NCBI GenBank assembly: GCA_021286765.1 | Contig: JAJTBS010000002.1 | Coordinates: 620,001-684,000, forward strand | Source of the DNA: Holophagaceae bacterium | GTDB taxonomy: Bacteria > Acidobacteriota > Holophagae > Holophagales > Holophagaceae | Length of the DNA stretch: 64,000 bases | Direction: 5' to 3' | Shown: one piece after another, positions 49,717 through 59,405 of the stretch | Layout: the number at the start of each line of letters is the position of its first letter | Position numbering within the stretch: position 1 is the stretch's first letter | Program-made: the position numbers and the translations under genes | Notes under the pieces: generated by a model | The model's database searches: none | Told to the model about the DNA's origin: nothing | Seen by the model: only the letters and a program-made list of their open reading frames with translations

Positions 49717-49920
49717 GTGGAACTGACGTGGATCTCGATCGCAGCCAGCCTGGCGATGGGCTCGGGGGCGGCGTTCCTCTTCATCTACGCGGTCAAGCGG
49801 GACTGGATGAAGAACATCGAGGACGCGAAGTACCAGGTTTTCTGGTCGGATCGGCAGGACAACGAACGCATGAACCCCTCTCAGGAGAAGGCTGATGGCA
49901 GTCAATCTAAAGCGAAGTAG
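49717..49920 (+). CDS. ccoS: CcoS/FixS-like cbb3 oxidase assembly protein
   Basis: A 67-residue protein starting at GTG 49717-49719, with AAAGG eight bases upstream; a longer frame from GTG 49666 adds unrelated residues. One membrane helix (about 5-25) is followed by [19 protein letters not shown], which matches the short acidic/aromatic tail of FixS/CcoS proteins needed for cofactor insertion into CcoN. It opens the respiratory operon and overlaps the Rieske gene by 26 nt. CcoS normally sits beside CcoI; here it is at the opposite end of the operon. Confidence 0.7.
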   Translation: MELTWISIAASLAMGSGAAFLFIYAVKRDWMKNIEDAKYQVFWSDRQDNERMNPSQEKADGSQSKAK

Positions 49921-50386
49921 CGGGGAGGATTCCGATGGAGGAAAGACCTCCCGGCGGAAGATGCTCGGGTGGCTGACCGGCGCAGGCCTCTTCGGCTCCG
50001 CGGGGCTCAGTGCCGTGTCCAACTTCGTCTTCATCAAGCCCCGCGCCACCTACGGGCAGCCCCAGCGCTTCAGCGTGGGCAAGCCTGAGGACTACCCCTC
50101 GGGCACGCGCGCGATCCTGGCCTCGCGAGGCATCTGCATCATCCGGGAGGGATCGAAGCTCGCGGCCATCTCCACCACCTGCACCCACCTGGGCTGCACG
50201 GTGGGCGCCGCGGATACCGGCTTCGCCTGCCCCTGCCACGGCTCCCGCTTCGACCAGGACGGCAACGTGACCGGCGGTCCGGCCCCGCGTCCGCTGCCCT
50301 GGTTCCAGATCACCCTCGCCCCCAACGGCGAGATCGAAGTGGACAAGGACATTGAAATCGCACCTGGGAGCTACCTGACCCTATGA
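49895..50386 (+). CDS. Rieske iron-sulfur protein of the bc complex
   Basis: A 163-residue protein. The N-terminus carries a Tat-like motif [19 protein letters not shown] that also anchors it in the membrane. The [2Fe-2S] site is CTHLGC (about 103-108) and CPCHGS (about 120-125), followed by [10 protein letters not shown]. It passes electrons from quinol at cytochrome b to the c-type haems. It overlaps the cytochrome b gene by 4 nt. Confidence 0.93.
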   Translation: MAVNLKRSSGEDSDGGKTSRRKMLGWLTGAGLFGSAGLSAVSNFVFIKPRATYGQPQRFSVGKPEDYPSGTRAILASRGICIIREGSKLAAISTTCTHLGCTVGAADTGFACPCHGSRFDQDGNVTGGPAPRPLPWFQITLAPNGEIEVDKDIEIAPGSYLTL

Positions 50387-51672
50387 GCCGCCCCACTCCG
50401 CCCAAATCCTCCCTCCTCGCCACGCTGCTGGACCTCCCGAAGAACGTCTGGAGTTCCATCTTCCGCAACCCGCTCCCGTCCAATGACCTGGAGCGCTCGG
50501 CCACCAGCTTCACGAACTTCTTCCTGCACATCCACCCGGTGAAGGTGCACAAGAACTCGCTGCGGCCCGCCTACACCTTCGGCCTGGGGCTGATCTCGTT
50601 CTTCCTGTTCGTGATCCTGATCGTGACGGGCATCCTCCTGATGTTCTATTACGTGCCCTCGACCACCCAGGCCTACGACCGCATGCTGGACCTGCGGGGT
50701 TCCGTGGCCTTCGGTACCCTCCTGCGCAACATGCACCGCTGGTCCGCCCACGGCATGGTCGCCGTGGTGTTCCTGCACCTCTGCCGCGTCTTCCTCACGG
50801 GTTCGTACAAGAAGCCCCGCGAGTTCAACTGGGTGGTGGGCGTCATCCTCTTCCTGCTGACGCTCTTCATGAGCTTCACGGGCTACCTGCTGCCCTGGGA
50901 CCAGCTGGCCTTCTGGGCCATCACCGTCGGCACCGCCATCGCCGGCTACGCCCCCGTCATCGGCAAGGACATCCAGTTCCTGCTCATGGGCGGCACCAGC
51001 GTGGGCCAGGAGGCGCTGCTTCGCTTCTACGTGCTCCACGTGGCCGTGCTGCCCGCCATCCTCACGCTCATGATCGCCATCCACTTCTGGCGCATCCGCA
51101 AGGACGGCGGCCTTTCCAGGCCCGAGGACGCGGATCCCAAGATCGCCATCGAGCCCATGGAGGTCGCTGCAACCAAGGCCTCCGTGCCGGAGCCGAAGAA
51201 GCTCTATGGCTTCCAGGGCCTGGTGCGAGGACCCCTCACCAAGGTCGGCCAGGTTCCCGACAACACCGTCTTCTCCTGGCCCAACCTCTTCCTGGCCGAG
51301 CTGTTCACCTTCGTCGTCACCCTGTCGGCGATCCTGGTCCTCTCGCTGCTCTTCAATGCGCCGCTGGAGGAGCCGGTCAACGCCCTGCATCCGCCCAATC
51401 CTGCCAAGGCGCCCTGGTACTTCCTGGGCCTCCAGGAGATGGTCAGCTACTCGGCCTTCTGGGGCGGCATCGGCGTGCCGGGCATCTTCGTGCTGCTGCT
51501 GCTGGGAACGCCCTACCTCGACCGCGGTCCCAAGGGCGTGGGCAAGTGGTTCTCACGGGACCGCCTGCTGGCGAACACGATCTTCATCACCTTCGTGGTG
51601 GCGAACGTCATCTTCGTGATCATCGGCACCTTCTTCCGCGGGGCCAACTGGGCCTTCGTGACCCCCTGGTGA
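50383..51672 (+). CDS. Cytochrome b of the bc complex
   Basis: A 429-residue integral membrane protein with eight or nine helices, holding N- and C-terminal cytochrome b halves in one chain. Two pairs of haem-ligand His are seen ([40 protein letters not shown]), with the Qo-site region [17 protein letters not shown]. The C-terminal half has a PEWYF-like motif as [11 protein letters not shown]. It oxidises quinol with the Rieske protein. No cytochrome c1 gene follows; the next gene encodes a seven-haem cytochrome c. Confidence 0.93.
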   Translation: MSRPTPPKSSLLATLLDLPKNVWSSIFRNPLPSNDLERSATSFTNFFLHIHPVKVHKNSLRPAYTFGLGLISFFLFVILIVTGILLMFYYVPSTTQAYDRMLDLRGSVAFGTLLRNMHRWSAHGMVAVVFLHLCRVFLTGSYKKPREFNWVVGVILFLLTLFMSFTGYLLPWDQLAFWAITVGTAIAGYAPVIGKDIQFLLMGGTSVGQEALLRFYVLHVAVLPAILTLMIAIHFWRIRKDGGLSRPEDADPKIAIEPMEVAATKASVPEPKKLYGFQGLVRGPLTKVGQVPDNTVFSWPNLFLAELFTFVVTLSAILVLSLLFNAPLEEPVNALHPPNPAKAPWYFLGLQEMVSYSAFWGGIGVPGIFVLLLLGTPYLDRGPKGVGKWFSRDRLLANTIFITFVVANVIFVIIGTFFRGANWAFVTPW

Positions 51673-51682
51673 GGAGCGCGAC

Positions 51683-53500
51683 ATGAGACTGGCACTCGCC
51701 ATCGGAACCTTCTTCATCCTCGTGATCCACGGGGTGGTGTTCTACAACCAGTTCTTCCACCAGTGGGAGCGGAACCAGCACGCCTACTTCGACCAGGCCC
51801 GCGTGCTGGCCAAGACCGACGTGGAGCGCAGCACCCTGGCCTCCCGCAAGCCGCGCATCGAGCAGATCGTGGTCAGCAACTTCGGCGAGACCCGGGTGGA
51901 CCGCTGCACGACCTGCCACATCGCCTCGGACGATCCCCGCTTCGCCACCTACGCCGAGCCCCTGAAGGCCCACCCCTACTCCACGACCCTGGGTGATGCC
52001 CAGAAGAACGGGAAGTGGGAGCGCCGCCACAAGTTCTCCGAGTTCGGCTGCACGGTCTGCCATGACGGCCAGGGCCGGGGCCTCGATCCCGAGTACAGCC
52101 ACGGCAAGGATGAATACTGGCCGGAGCCCCTGCTGGGCTACACCACGCAGGAGAACTGGCGCAAGGACTTCGCCCCCAAGCTCAAGGGCAAGGAATACAT
52201 GCAGGCCAACTGCGCCCAGTGCCACACGGAGATCGCCTTCCCGGGCACCCCGCTGGTGACCAAGGGCCGCGAGCTGTTCTTCAGTTCCAACTGCTACGGC
52301 TGCCACCGCATCGAGGGGCTCTCGGACGGCACCATCGGCCCCGACCTCTCGGACGTGGGCAAGAAGTGGAAGCTGGACTACCTCTGGGGCCGCATCGCCG
52401 ATCCCAAGAGCATCCTGGCCACCTCGATCATGCCGAAGTTCAACCTCAAGGAAGAGGACATCAAGGCCCTGGTGGTCTTCCTCAAGAGCCGGAAGGGCCG
52501 CAACTTCGCCGAGACCGAGATCCAGCGCTTCAAGGTGAAGCTCACGGGCGGCGCCGAGCTGGTCCAGGCCACCATCAAGCCCGTGCACATCAACCCGGCC
52601 GAGATGGTCAAGCAGGGCGAGAAGCTGGTGCTCGACCGGGCCTGCACCGCCTGCCACAAGCTGGGCGACCGGGATGGCGGCATCGCCCCCGACCTCAGTT
52701 TTGAGGGCCTGCTGAAGGACGGCCCCTGGATTTACGATCACTTCAAGAACCCCAAGTCCACCATGCCCGATTCGATCATGCCGGCCTTCCGCTTCACGGA
52801 TGACGAGTTCAAGGCCATGACCGCCTACCTGCTCACCCTCAAGGGCACGAGCCCCGCCGGCAATGGGGAGGCCATCTACAAGGCCCTCTGCCTGCGCTGT
52901 CACGGCGAGAAGGGGGACGGCCGCGGCCCCATCGCCGAGCACCTGGATCCCTACCCCCGCGACCTCACCAAGGCCGGCTTCATGAACTCGAAACCCGAAG
53001 CCCGGCTGGTGGCCTCCATCCGCAATGGCGTGGCGGGTACCTCCATGCCGGCCTGGGGCAAACTCCTCAGCGAGGAGCAGGCCAAGGCGGTGCTGAGCCA
53101 CATCCAGACCACCTTCACGAAGGAGGCCCGGCGTGAGCTCAAAGTCCGGCCCATTCCGGAAAAGAACCCCGTGGCCATGAGCAAGGAATCCGTGGCCCGC
53201 GGCGAGGGCATCTTCGTGGAGCGCTGCGCCGGCTGCCATGGCAAGAAGGGCGATGGCAAGGGACCCAACTCCCTGGACATCCTGCCCAAGCCCCGCAACC
53301 TCCGAAACACCTTCTTCGTCGACAGCGTCGACGACCGGCGTCTCTTCGAGTCCATCCAGTACGGCGTCCAGGGCACGGCCATGCCCCCCTGGATCGATTA
53401 CGGCCTGACGAACAATGACGTGGGCGACCTCGTCAACTTCATCCGCAGCATCAACCAGAAACAGCAGAAGGGAGGCCAGCATGCAGCCCCAGTTCAGTAA
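51683..53500 (+). CDS. Membrane-anchored seven-haem cytochrome c
   Basis: A 605-residue protein with one N-terminal helix (about 3-22) and a large periplasmic part. Seven CxxCH haem sites start at about residues 75, 123, 177, 204, 321, 403 and 515. The last three sit in separate class I cytochrome c domains (each with a distal Met region such as SIMPAF, TSMPAW and TAMPPW). It occupies the slot of cytochrome c1 and probably links the bc module to the oxidase subunits encoded next. Its 3' end overlaps ccoN by 20 nt. Confidence 0.93.
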   Translation: MRLALAIGTFFILVIHGVVFYNQFFHQWERNQHAYFDQARVLAKTDVERSTLASRKPRIEQIVVSNFGETRVDRCTTCHIASDDPRFATYAEPLKAHPYSTTLGDAQKNGKWERRHKFSEFGCTVCHDGQGRGLDPEYSHGKDEYWPEPLLGYTTQENWRKDFAPKLKGKEYMQANCAQCHTEIAFPGTPLVTKGRELFFSSNCYGCHRIEGLSDGTIGPDLSDVGKKWKLDYLWGRIADPKSILATSIMPKFNLKEEDIKALVVFLKSRKGRNFAETEIQRFKVKLTGGAELVQATIKPVHINPAEMVKQGEKLVLDRACTACHKLGDRDGGIAPDLSFEGLLKDGPWIYDHFKNPKSTMPDSIMPAFRFTDDEFKAMTAYLLTLKGTSPAGNGEAIYKALCLRCHGEKGDGRGPIAEHLDPYPRDLTKAGFMNSKPEARLVASIRNGVAGTSMPAWGKLLSEEQAKAVLSHIQTTFTKEARRELKVRPIPEKNPVAMSKESVARGEGIFVERCAGCHGKKGDGKGPNSLDILPKPRNLRNTFFVDSVDDRRLFESIQYGVQGTAMPPWIDYGLTNNDVGDLVNFIRSINQKQQKGGQHAAPVQ

Positions 53501-54875
53501 GGCCGAAGTGGCGACGACCCCCGAAGGGGCCTTGGTCCACGACGACTCCACCGCCAAGTGGTTCCTGGTGAGCTCGGTGGCCTACTTCTTCATCGTGGGC
53601 ATCATCGCCGTCATCATCGCCGCCAAGTTCGTGTGGCCTGACCTCATGGGCACCATGTCGTGGCTCACCTACGGGCGTCTCCGGCCCCTGCATGTGAACG
53701 GCATGCTCTTCGGCTGGCTGCTGGCCGCCGACATGGGCCTGGCCTACTACGTGATCCCCCGACTCTGCGGCGTGAAGCTCTGGAGCGAGAAGCTGGGCCT
53801 CGCCACGGCCATTCTCTGGAACGTCATCATCCTGGGGGCCGTGGTCACGCTGCTGGCCGGCCAGAACCAGGGCTGGGAGTACGCCGAGCTACCCTGGTAC
53901 CTGGATGTCCTCGTGGTGGCGGCCTGGATCATGTTCGGGCTGAACGTCCTCATGACCGTGGCCAGCCGCAAGCACCAGGCCATGTACGTGACGATCTGGT
54001 ACACCATGGGCTGCATCCTCTGGACGGCCTTCGTCTACCTGACGGGCAACTTCGCCACCCTGGTCACTACCGGCACCAACCAGGCCAACCTGAACTGGAT
54101 GTATGTCCACAACGCCGTGGGCCTGATCTTCACCCCCATCGGCCTGGCCATCGCCTACTACTTCATCCCCCGCGCCTCCAACACCCCCCTGCACAGCCAC
54201 AAGCTGTCCATGGTGGGCTTCTGGTCCCTGGCCTTCGTCTACGTCTGGACTGGCGCCCACCATATGCTGCACGGGCCCATCTCTCAGTGGCTGCAGACCA
54301 TCGCCATCGCCTTCTCGCTGATGCTGCTCATCCCCGTGTGGGCCGTGGTCTACAACCTCTTCGCCACCATGAAGGGCCAGTGGCACCAGCTCCGCGAAAG
54401 CGTGCCCCTCAAGTTCCTCATGTCGGGGGTGGTGTTCTACCTGCTGACCTGCTTCCAGGGCCCCATGCACAGCCTGCGCACGGTGAACGCCATCGTGTCC
54501 AAGACCGACTGGATCCCGGGCCACGCCCACATGGCCGTGCTGGGCTGCTTCAGCTTCTTCGCGATCGCCGGCACCTACTTCACCGTGCCCAAGCTCTGGG
54601 GCAAGCCCCTGCACTCGCAGTCCCTGGCCAACTGGAGCTACTGGATGCTGATGATCGGCGGCCTGGGCTTCTTCACCACCCTCTGGCTTGGCGGCTTCTG
54701 GCAGGGATGGCAGTGGAACAACTGGAGCATCCCCTTCATCGACACGGTCATCGCCCTCAGGCCCATCTGGATCGTCCGGTTCGTGTCGGGAATCCTGATG
54801 TTCATCGGCATCGTGATGTTCGCCTACAACATCTTGGCCACCGCCCTGGGCGACCAGCAGGAGGCGGCCGTTTAG
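53481..54875 (+). CDS. ccoN: cbb3-type cytochrome oxidase catalytic subunit
   Basis: A 464-residue haem-copper oxidase subunit with about 12 helices. ATG 53481 ([10 protein letters not shown]) follows GGAGG; a longer frame starts inside the preceding gene and lacks similarity. Ligand regions are visible: [20 protein letters not shown] (low-spin haem), [10 protein letters not shown] (CuB His pair) and [19 protein letters not shown]. Proton-channel Glu/Tyr positions were not checked. It reduces O2 with high affinity in most relatives. CcoO follows, but CcoP is missing. Confidence 0.95.
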   Translation: MQPQFSKAEVATTPEGALVHDDSTAKWFLVSSVAYFFIVGIIAVIIAAKFVWPDLMGTMSWLTYGRLRPLHVNGMLFGWLLAADMGLAYYVIPRLCGVKLWSEKLGLATAILWNVIILGAVVTLLAGQNQGWEYAELPWYLDVLVVAAWIMFGLNVLMTVASRKHQAMYVTIWYTMGCILWTAFVYLTGNFATLVTTGTNQANLNWMYVHNAVGLIFTPIGLAIAYYFIPRASNTPLHSHKLSMVGFWSLAFVYVWTGAHHMLHGPISQWLQTIAIAFSLMLLIPVWAVVYNLFATMKGQWHQLRESVPLKFLMSGVVFYLLTCFQGPMHSLRTVNAIVSKTDWIPGHAHMAVLGCFSFFAIAGTYFTVPKLWGKPLHSQSLANWSYWMLMIGGLGFFTTLWLGGFWQGWQWNNWSIPFIDTVIALRPIWIVRFVSGILMFIGIVMFAYNILATALGDQQEAAV

Positions 54876-54896
54876 GCCGCGGAAAGGAGAGCGACC

Positions 54897-55466
54897 ATGT
54901 TCAAGAAAGCTGACAACAACGCCCTTTGGGCCATCGGAATCTCCCTCGCGCTGTTCTTCATTGGCGGCATCCTCACCACCGTGGTGCCGCCTCTGGTCGA
55001 CACCACCTGGGCCAAGCCGTTCGAGAACCACGACCCCGCCAAGGGCGTTACCGGCAAGGTGGTGCCCCTCACCGACCTGCAGAAGAAGGGTCGCGCCATC
55101 TACGTCCGGGAAGGCTGCTGGTACTGCCACACCCAGCAGGTGCGCACCCTCCTGGCGGACACCAAGCGCTATGGCTGGCGCGGCGTGGACGCCCCCATCT
55201 CCACCCCCGACGAATTCGTCTATGACGATCCCCACATGTTCGGAACCAAGCGCACCGGCCCGGACCTCGCCCGCGTTGGCGGCAAGTACGACGAGCAGTG
55301 GCACCGCACGCACTTCCGCAATCCCCGGGACCTCGTGAAGGGCTCCATCATGCCGCCCTACCCCTGGATCGTGAACAACCCCGAGGAGTTCAAGGCCATG
55401 GTGGCCTACCTCCAGAGCCTAGGCCGTGGCAAGGACTGGCGGCCGGCCAACGACTACGAGAAGTAG
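54897..55466 (+). CDS. ccoO: cbb3-type cytochrome oxidase monohaem subunit
   Basis: A 189-residue subunit with an N-terminal helix (about 10-30) and one c-type haem site CWYCHTQQVR near residue 75, the hallmark CcoO motif. The distal Met region is GSIMPPYPWI. It is shorter than many CcoO proteins (about 200-240). ATG 54897 follows GGAGAG. It delivers electrons to CcoN. Confidence 0.95.
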   Translation: MFKKADNNALWAIGISLALFFIGGILTTVVPPLVDTTWAKPFENHDPAKGVTGKVVPLTDLQKKGRAIYVREGCWYCHTQQVRTLLADTKRYGWRGVDAPISTPDEFVYDDPHMFGTKRTGPDLARVGGKYDEQWHRTHFRNPRDLVKGSIMPPYPWIVNNPEEFKAMVAYLQSLGRGKDWRPANDYEK

Positions 55467-55469
55467 GTC

Positions 55470-55652
55470 ATGGCCCCCACGGACTACACCTACCCGAGCG
55501 TGTATTTCGCCTATCTGTTCTTCGCCCTGATGTTCTTCCTGGCCGTCTATTTCTTCTTCAAGTCGCGGCGGGACGGGTACTGGGGCGAGAAGGGCGAGGA
55601 AGCCAAGTACCAGATGTTCGACGAGGATGAGACTCCCAGGAGCACGCCATGA
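55470..55652 (+). CDS. Small CcoQ-like membrane protein
   Basis: A 60-residue protein with one helix (about 10-30) and a charged tail (SRRDGYWGEKGEEAKYQMFDEDE). Position between CcoO and the next subunit fits CcoQ/FixQ, a small cbb3 stabilising subunit. Its tail also echoes the tail of the CcoS-like protein at the start of the operon (KYQ.F..D), so the two may be related. Sequence similarity alone is too weak to name it. Confidence 0.65.
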   Translation: MAPTDYTYPSVYFAYLFFALMFFLAVYFFFKSRRDGYWGEKGEEAKYQMFDEDETPRSTP

Positions 55653-55957
55653 CAGACGAGAAGAAGGGCCACGAAGAACTCAAGGAATACGCCGACGGCT
55701 GGATGACCGAGCGCAAGGGTACCGATGCGCCGGGCTTCCTCAAGCTGGTGATCCCGATCATCGGCCTCGGGTGCACCGCCTACCTGGTGGCCCAGATGTA
55801 CGGTGACGTGAACCATGCCACGCGGGGCCCCCTGGTCCAGCAGTTCAACACGGCCACCAAGACGAACCCGGTCCTGATGTATGGCATCGCAGCCATGGCC
55901 CTGATCTACGTGGCCGTCGTCGCGATCTTCGCCTTCCGCAAGCCCCACGAGGATTAA
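55649..55957 (+). CDS. Two-helix membrane protein of the cbb3 operon, unknown
   Basis: A 102-residue protein overlapping the previous gene by 4 nt. An acidic N-terminus (EELKEYADGW) precedes two hydrophobic helices (about 30-48 and 75-95). It contains no CxxCH, so it is not CcoP, although its position is where ccoP usually lies and its EYADGW region faintly recalls the CcoP start (YDGI.E). It could be a haem-less remnant or functional replacement of the CcoP anchor. Confidence 0.7.
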   Translation: MTDEKKGHEELKEYADGWMTERKGTDAPGFLKLVIPIIGLGCTAYLVAQMYGDVNHATRGPLVQQFNTATKTNPVLMYGIAAMALIYVAVVAIFAFRKPHED

Positions 55958-55961
55958 AGCT

Positions 55962-57896
55962 GTGGATAACGCCAGCTGGCAGTTCAGGGTTCCCGACGAC
56001 TCGCAGTACTGGGTCGAGATGGTCAAGTGCCAGCACGCCTGTCCGGTGCACACGGATGCGTGCGGCTACGTGACGGCCATCGCCGAAGGGCGGTACGAGC
56101 AGGCCTACGCGATCGCCCGCGCCACCAACCCCTTCGCCTCCATCTGCGGACGGGTCTGCGGCGCGCCCTGTGAAGCCAACTGCCGCCGGGGCTCCCTGGA
56201 CGAGCCCGTGGCGATCCGCGCCCTCAAGCGCTTCGTCACGGACAAGTTCGGACCCGAGACCGGCGACTACGCCGCCTACCGGGAAGGCGCCAATCAGAAG
56301 ATGCTTCCCCCCAACCGGGGCGACTACGAGAAGGTGGCGGTCATCGGCGGCGGCGTGGCAGGCATGACCGTGGCCCACGACCTGGTCCAGATCGGCTACA
56401 AGGTCACGGTCTTCGAGGCCAATGCGGAACCAGGCGGCATGCTCACCGCGGGCGTGCCGGTCTTCCGCCTCCCCCGCGAGCTGGTGCGCCACGAGATCAA
56501 CGCCATCGTGTCCCTTGGCGTCGACCTGAAATGCAACATGAAGCTGGGCCGCGATTTCAGCATCGCGGACTTGCGGGCCCAGGGCTACAAGGCCATCTTC
56601 CTGGGGGTGGGCCTGCCCAACGGCCGCAAGCTCTCACTGCCCGGCGGAGAGGCCGAGGGCGTCTACGATGGCATGGAGTTCCTCAAGGCCTTCAACGAAG
56701 GCAAGCCGCTGCCCCTGGGCCGGCGCGTGGTGGTGGTTGGCGGCGGCAACGTGGCTTACGACGTGGCCCGCTCGGCGCTGCGCCCCTTCGAGGCCCTCAA
56801 CCAGGAGGACGCCCTCCAGGAGATGGGCCATGGCGAAAAGGTGGCCTACGACGTGGCCCGCTCCGCCCTGCGCATGAGCGGCGACAAGGAGATCCACGTG
56901 GTCTGCCTCGAGTCCCTGGAGGAGATGCCCGCAGACAAGGTGGAGATCCACGAGGGCGAGGAGGAGGGCATCCGCCTCCACAACCGCGTGGGCCCCAAGG
57001 AGATCATCGTCGAGAACGGCAAGTGCAAGGGCCTGCGGGTGGTGAAGTGCCTCTCCGTGTTCGATGAGGAGCGCCGCTTCAACCCCAAGTTCGACGAAGC
57101 CGACCTCAGCGACATCCACGCGGATTCCGTGGTCTTCGCCATCGGCCAGACCTCGGACCTCAGCTTCCTCAAGCCCGAGGACGGCGTGGAGACCAACCGC
57201 GGCCTGGTGAAGGTGGACCCCGTCACCTACCAGACCACGGCCCCGGACATCTTCGCCTGCGGCGATGTGGCGCATGGCGCCCGCCTCTTCATCGACGCCA
57301 TCGCCTCCGCCCACACGGCGGCCCGGTCCATGCACGACTTCCTGCGGGGCACCCGCACCGACGTGGTGGTCCGCAAGCGCTGGCTGCCCGCCGCCTACAC
57401 CATGGCCGAGGGCTGGCACCGCGAGGAACGGTGCAACGCGCCAGTCCTGGAGAGCGAGGTCCGCGCCACTTCCGTGGAGATCGTGGAGCTGAGCTTCCCC
57501 GAGGAGATGGCCCGCCGGCAGGGCTCCCGCTGCCTGCGCTGCAACATCAACACGGTTTTCGAGACGGACCACTGCATCGCCTGCAATGGCTGCGTGGACG
57601 TGTGCCCCGAGAACCTCATCAAGCTGGTGGGCATCAGCACCCTGTCCGACTACGACGCCCATGAGCGCTTGGTGGCCGCAGGCGCTGAGATCAGCCTTGC
57701 CGAGTACCAGGCCATGAGCCCCCAGGACAAGGATGAACTGGGTGGCGTCATGCTCAAGGACGAGAGCACCTGCATCCGTTGCGCCATGTGCGCCTCCCGG
57801 TGCCCCACCCACGCCATTCTCATGAAGCGGTTCGACCACAGCACCGAATGCGTGTCGATTCCGTCGCCCAATCCGAAGATCCTGTATAATAACTGA
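55962..57896 (+). CDS. FAD-dependent, iron-sulfur pyridine nucleotide oxidoreductase (GltD-like)
   Basis: A 644-residue soluble protein. The N-terminal Cys-rich domain (CQHACPVHTDACGY; CGRVCGAPCEANCRRGSLDEPVAIRALKRF) is the glutamate-synthase small-subunit type. The flavin/NAD module has VAVIGGGVAGMTVAHDL and VVVVGGGNVAYDVARSALR; the C-terminus adds two ferredoxin clusters (CIACNGCVDVCPENL; CIRCAMCASRCPTHA). The phrase VAYDVARSALR recurs 30 residues later. The start is GTG 55962-55964. It lies between oxidase structural genes and ccoG; a role in electron supply or redox assembly is plausible. Confidence 0.85.
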   Translation: MDNASWQFRVPDDSQYWVEMVKCQHACPVHTDACGYVTAIAEGRYEQAYAIARATNPFASICGRVCGAPCEANCRRGSLDEPVAIRALKRFVTDKFGPETGDYAAYREGANQKMLPPNRGDYEKVAVIGGGVAGMTVAHDLVQIGYKVTVFEANAEPGGMLTAGVPVFRLPRELVRHEINAIVSLGVDLKCNMKLGRDFSIADLRAQGYKAIFLGVGLPNGRKLSLPGGEAEGVYDGMEFLKAFNEGKPLPLGRRVVVVGGGNVAYDVARSALRPFEALNQEDALQEMGHGEKVAYDVARSALRMSGDKEIHVVCLESLEEMPADKVEIHEGEEEGIRLHNRVGPKEIIVENGKCKGLRVVKCLSVFDEERRFNPKFDEADLSDIHADSVVFAIGQTSDLSFLKPEDGVETNRGLVKVDPVTYQTTAPDIFACGDVAHGARLFIDAIASAHTAARSMHDFLRGTRTDVVVRKRWLPAAYTMAEGWHREERCNAPVLESEVRATSVEIVELSFPEEMARRQGSRCLRCNINTVFETDHCIACNGCVDVCPENLIKLVGISTLSDYDAHERLVAAGAEISLAEYQAMSPQDKDELGGVMLKDESTCIRCAMCASRCPTHAILMKRFDHSTECVSIPSPNPKILYNN

Positions 57897-59240
57897 ATGA
57901 GCATACAGACCGAGGCTTCCTCCAAGCCAAAACCCGAGCGGCTGCCGCCCCTGCCGCCCCAGGAGACCGTCTACCGGCCCATCCGGAAGCGCATCCACCT
58001 GGCCTTCTTCCTGGCTTTCGTGGCGGCGCCCTTCACCAACCTGATGCGCTTCGACATCCCCCGGCAACGGTTCTACTTCGCCGGTTTCGAGCTGTGGATC
58101 AGCGAGTTCGCCATCATCTTCTTCGCGATGATGTTCCTGATGTTCGTCATCGCCGCCTCGGCCATCATCCACGGCCGGATCTACTGCAGCTACGCCTGCC
58201 CCCAGATGATCTTCAGCGAGTGGAGCCAGTCCGTGGAGCGCTGGGCCGGTCGCCTGGCCCAGAAGCTCAAGGCCGCCAGCCCCAAGGCGAAGAAGCTCGC
58301 CGCGCGGGGCCTCTTCTACGCGGTGCTGCTGGTGGCCTCGGTCTTCCTGGCCTTCGTGTTCACGTCCTACTTTGTGGAGCCCCGGGACCTGCTGGGGCGC
58401 CTCCTGCGCTTCGACCTCGTCACCGTGGGCGGCATCACCGGCGCCGTCACCACCCTGATCACCTTCCTGGACTTCACCCTGGTGCGCCAGAAATTCTGCA
58501 CCACGGTCTGCCCCTACGGCTACATCCAGGGAATGCTCCAGGACAAGCACACGCTGCTGGTGAGCTACCAGGACGGCCCCCACGAGGGCGAGGCCAAGGA
58601 CTGCATCGAGTGCAAGAAGTGCGTCCGGGTCTGCGAGATGGGCATCGACATCCGCGAATCGCCCTACCAGATCGAGTGCGTCCACTGCGGCGACTGCATC
58701 GACGCCTGCGAGGATGTGCTGCGCAAGCTCGGCAAACCGGGACTCATCCACTACGCCTGGGGCGAGACCCCCAAGGCTGCCGTCCTCCAGGAACCCTGGT
58801 ACAGGCGCTGGGGCTTCCGTGACGCCAAGCGGGTGGTGATCCTCCTCATCATGACCTTCTATCTGACGGGACTCGCCGTGGCCCTGTCCCTGCGCCGCCC
58901 CGTGCTGGTGGAGATCAACCCGGACCGGTCCACCATGTTCAAGGTGCTGGAGGATGGCCGCATCGCGAACCTGATCCGCCTCAAGCTGGCCAACCGCACC
59001 GGCAAGGCCACCCAGGTGCGTCTCTGGGTGGAGGGGCTGGCCGGAGCCGAGCTGGCCCTGCCGTCCAACCCGGTGGCGCTGCAGCCTGGCGAGACCTTTG
59101 AGCGCACGGTGGAACTGCGGGCGCCTTTCGTGCAGGATGGGCAGGATGTCCACCACATCCGCATCCTGGCCCAGGCCGACGCCGCCCGAAAGGCCGACGC
59201 CGAGGAGCTGACCTTCATCACGCCGCTCAAGAGGAAGTGA
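57897..59240 (+). CDS. ccoG: Cytochrome oxidase accessory protein CcoG (cupric reductase, FixG)
   Basis: A 447-residue membrane FeS protein required for cbb3 assembly in several bacteria, where it reduces Cu(II). Typical marks: PIRKRIHLAFF, five or so helices, GRIYCSYACPQMIFSEW, FCTTVCPYGYIQGMLQDKHTL, the two-cluster ferredoxin CIECKKCVRVCEMGIDIR and CVHCGDCIDACEDVL, and a C-terminal Ig-like domain. ATG 57897 directly follows the upstream stop. Copper delivery links it to the P-type ATPase downstream. Confidence 0.95.
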   Translation: MSIQTEASSKPKPERLPPLPPQETVYRPIRKRIHLAFFLAFVAAPFTNLMRFDIPRQRFYFAGFELWISEFAIIFFAMMFLMFVIAASAIIHGRIYCSYACPQMIFSEWSQSVERWAGRLAQKLKAASPKAKKLAARGLFYAVLLVASVFLAFVFTSYFVEPRDLLGRLLRFDLVTVGGITGAVTTLITFLDFTLVRQKFCTTVCPYGYIQGMLQDKHTLLVSYQDGPHEGEAKDCIECKKCVRVCEMGIDIRESPYQIECVHCGDCIDACEDVLRKLGKPGLIHYAWGETPKAAVLQEPWYRRWGFRDAKRVVILLIMTFYLTGLAVALSLRRPVLVEINPDRSTMFKVLEDGRIANLIRLKLANRTGKATQVRLWVEGLAGAELALPSNPVALQPGETFERTVELRAPFVQDGQDVHHIRILAQADAARKADAEELTFITPLKRK

Positions 59241-59243
59241 TTT

Positions 59244-59405
59244 ATGACGGACCACAAACGGGGCGGCGGCTTCTACCTCACGCTGTTCGGCCTGATCGGC
59301 CTCCTCTTCGTGGGCATTCTCATCGCGACCTACCAGATTGCCAAGAAGGCCAATCCCGTCATGCTCGACGAGCAGGGACGGCCTCAGCCGACCCACCGTT
59401 CATGA
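59244..59405 (+). CDS. Short single-helix membrane protein between ccoG and ccoI
   Basis: A 53-residue frame (start MTDHKRGGGFYLTLFG, end PQPTHRS) with one membrane helix (about 10-30). It begins 3 nt after the ccoG stop and overlaps the ATPase start by 4 nt (ATGA), so translation coupling supports it as real. Position matches ccoH/fixH, but FixH is about 150 residues and has a C-terminal domain absent here. It may be a minimal FixH or an unrelated assembly peptide. Confidence 0.65.
   Translation: MTDHKRGGGFYLTLFGLIGLLFVGILIATYQIAKKANPVMLDEQGRPQPTHRS

Noticed and set aside
56634..59396. Leftward open frame of about 920 codons
   Set aside because: It lies opposite the FAD oxidoreductase and ccoG, both with intact motifs; the translated product has no motif and shadow-type composition.
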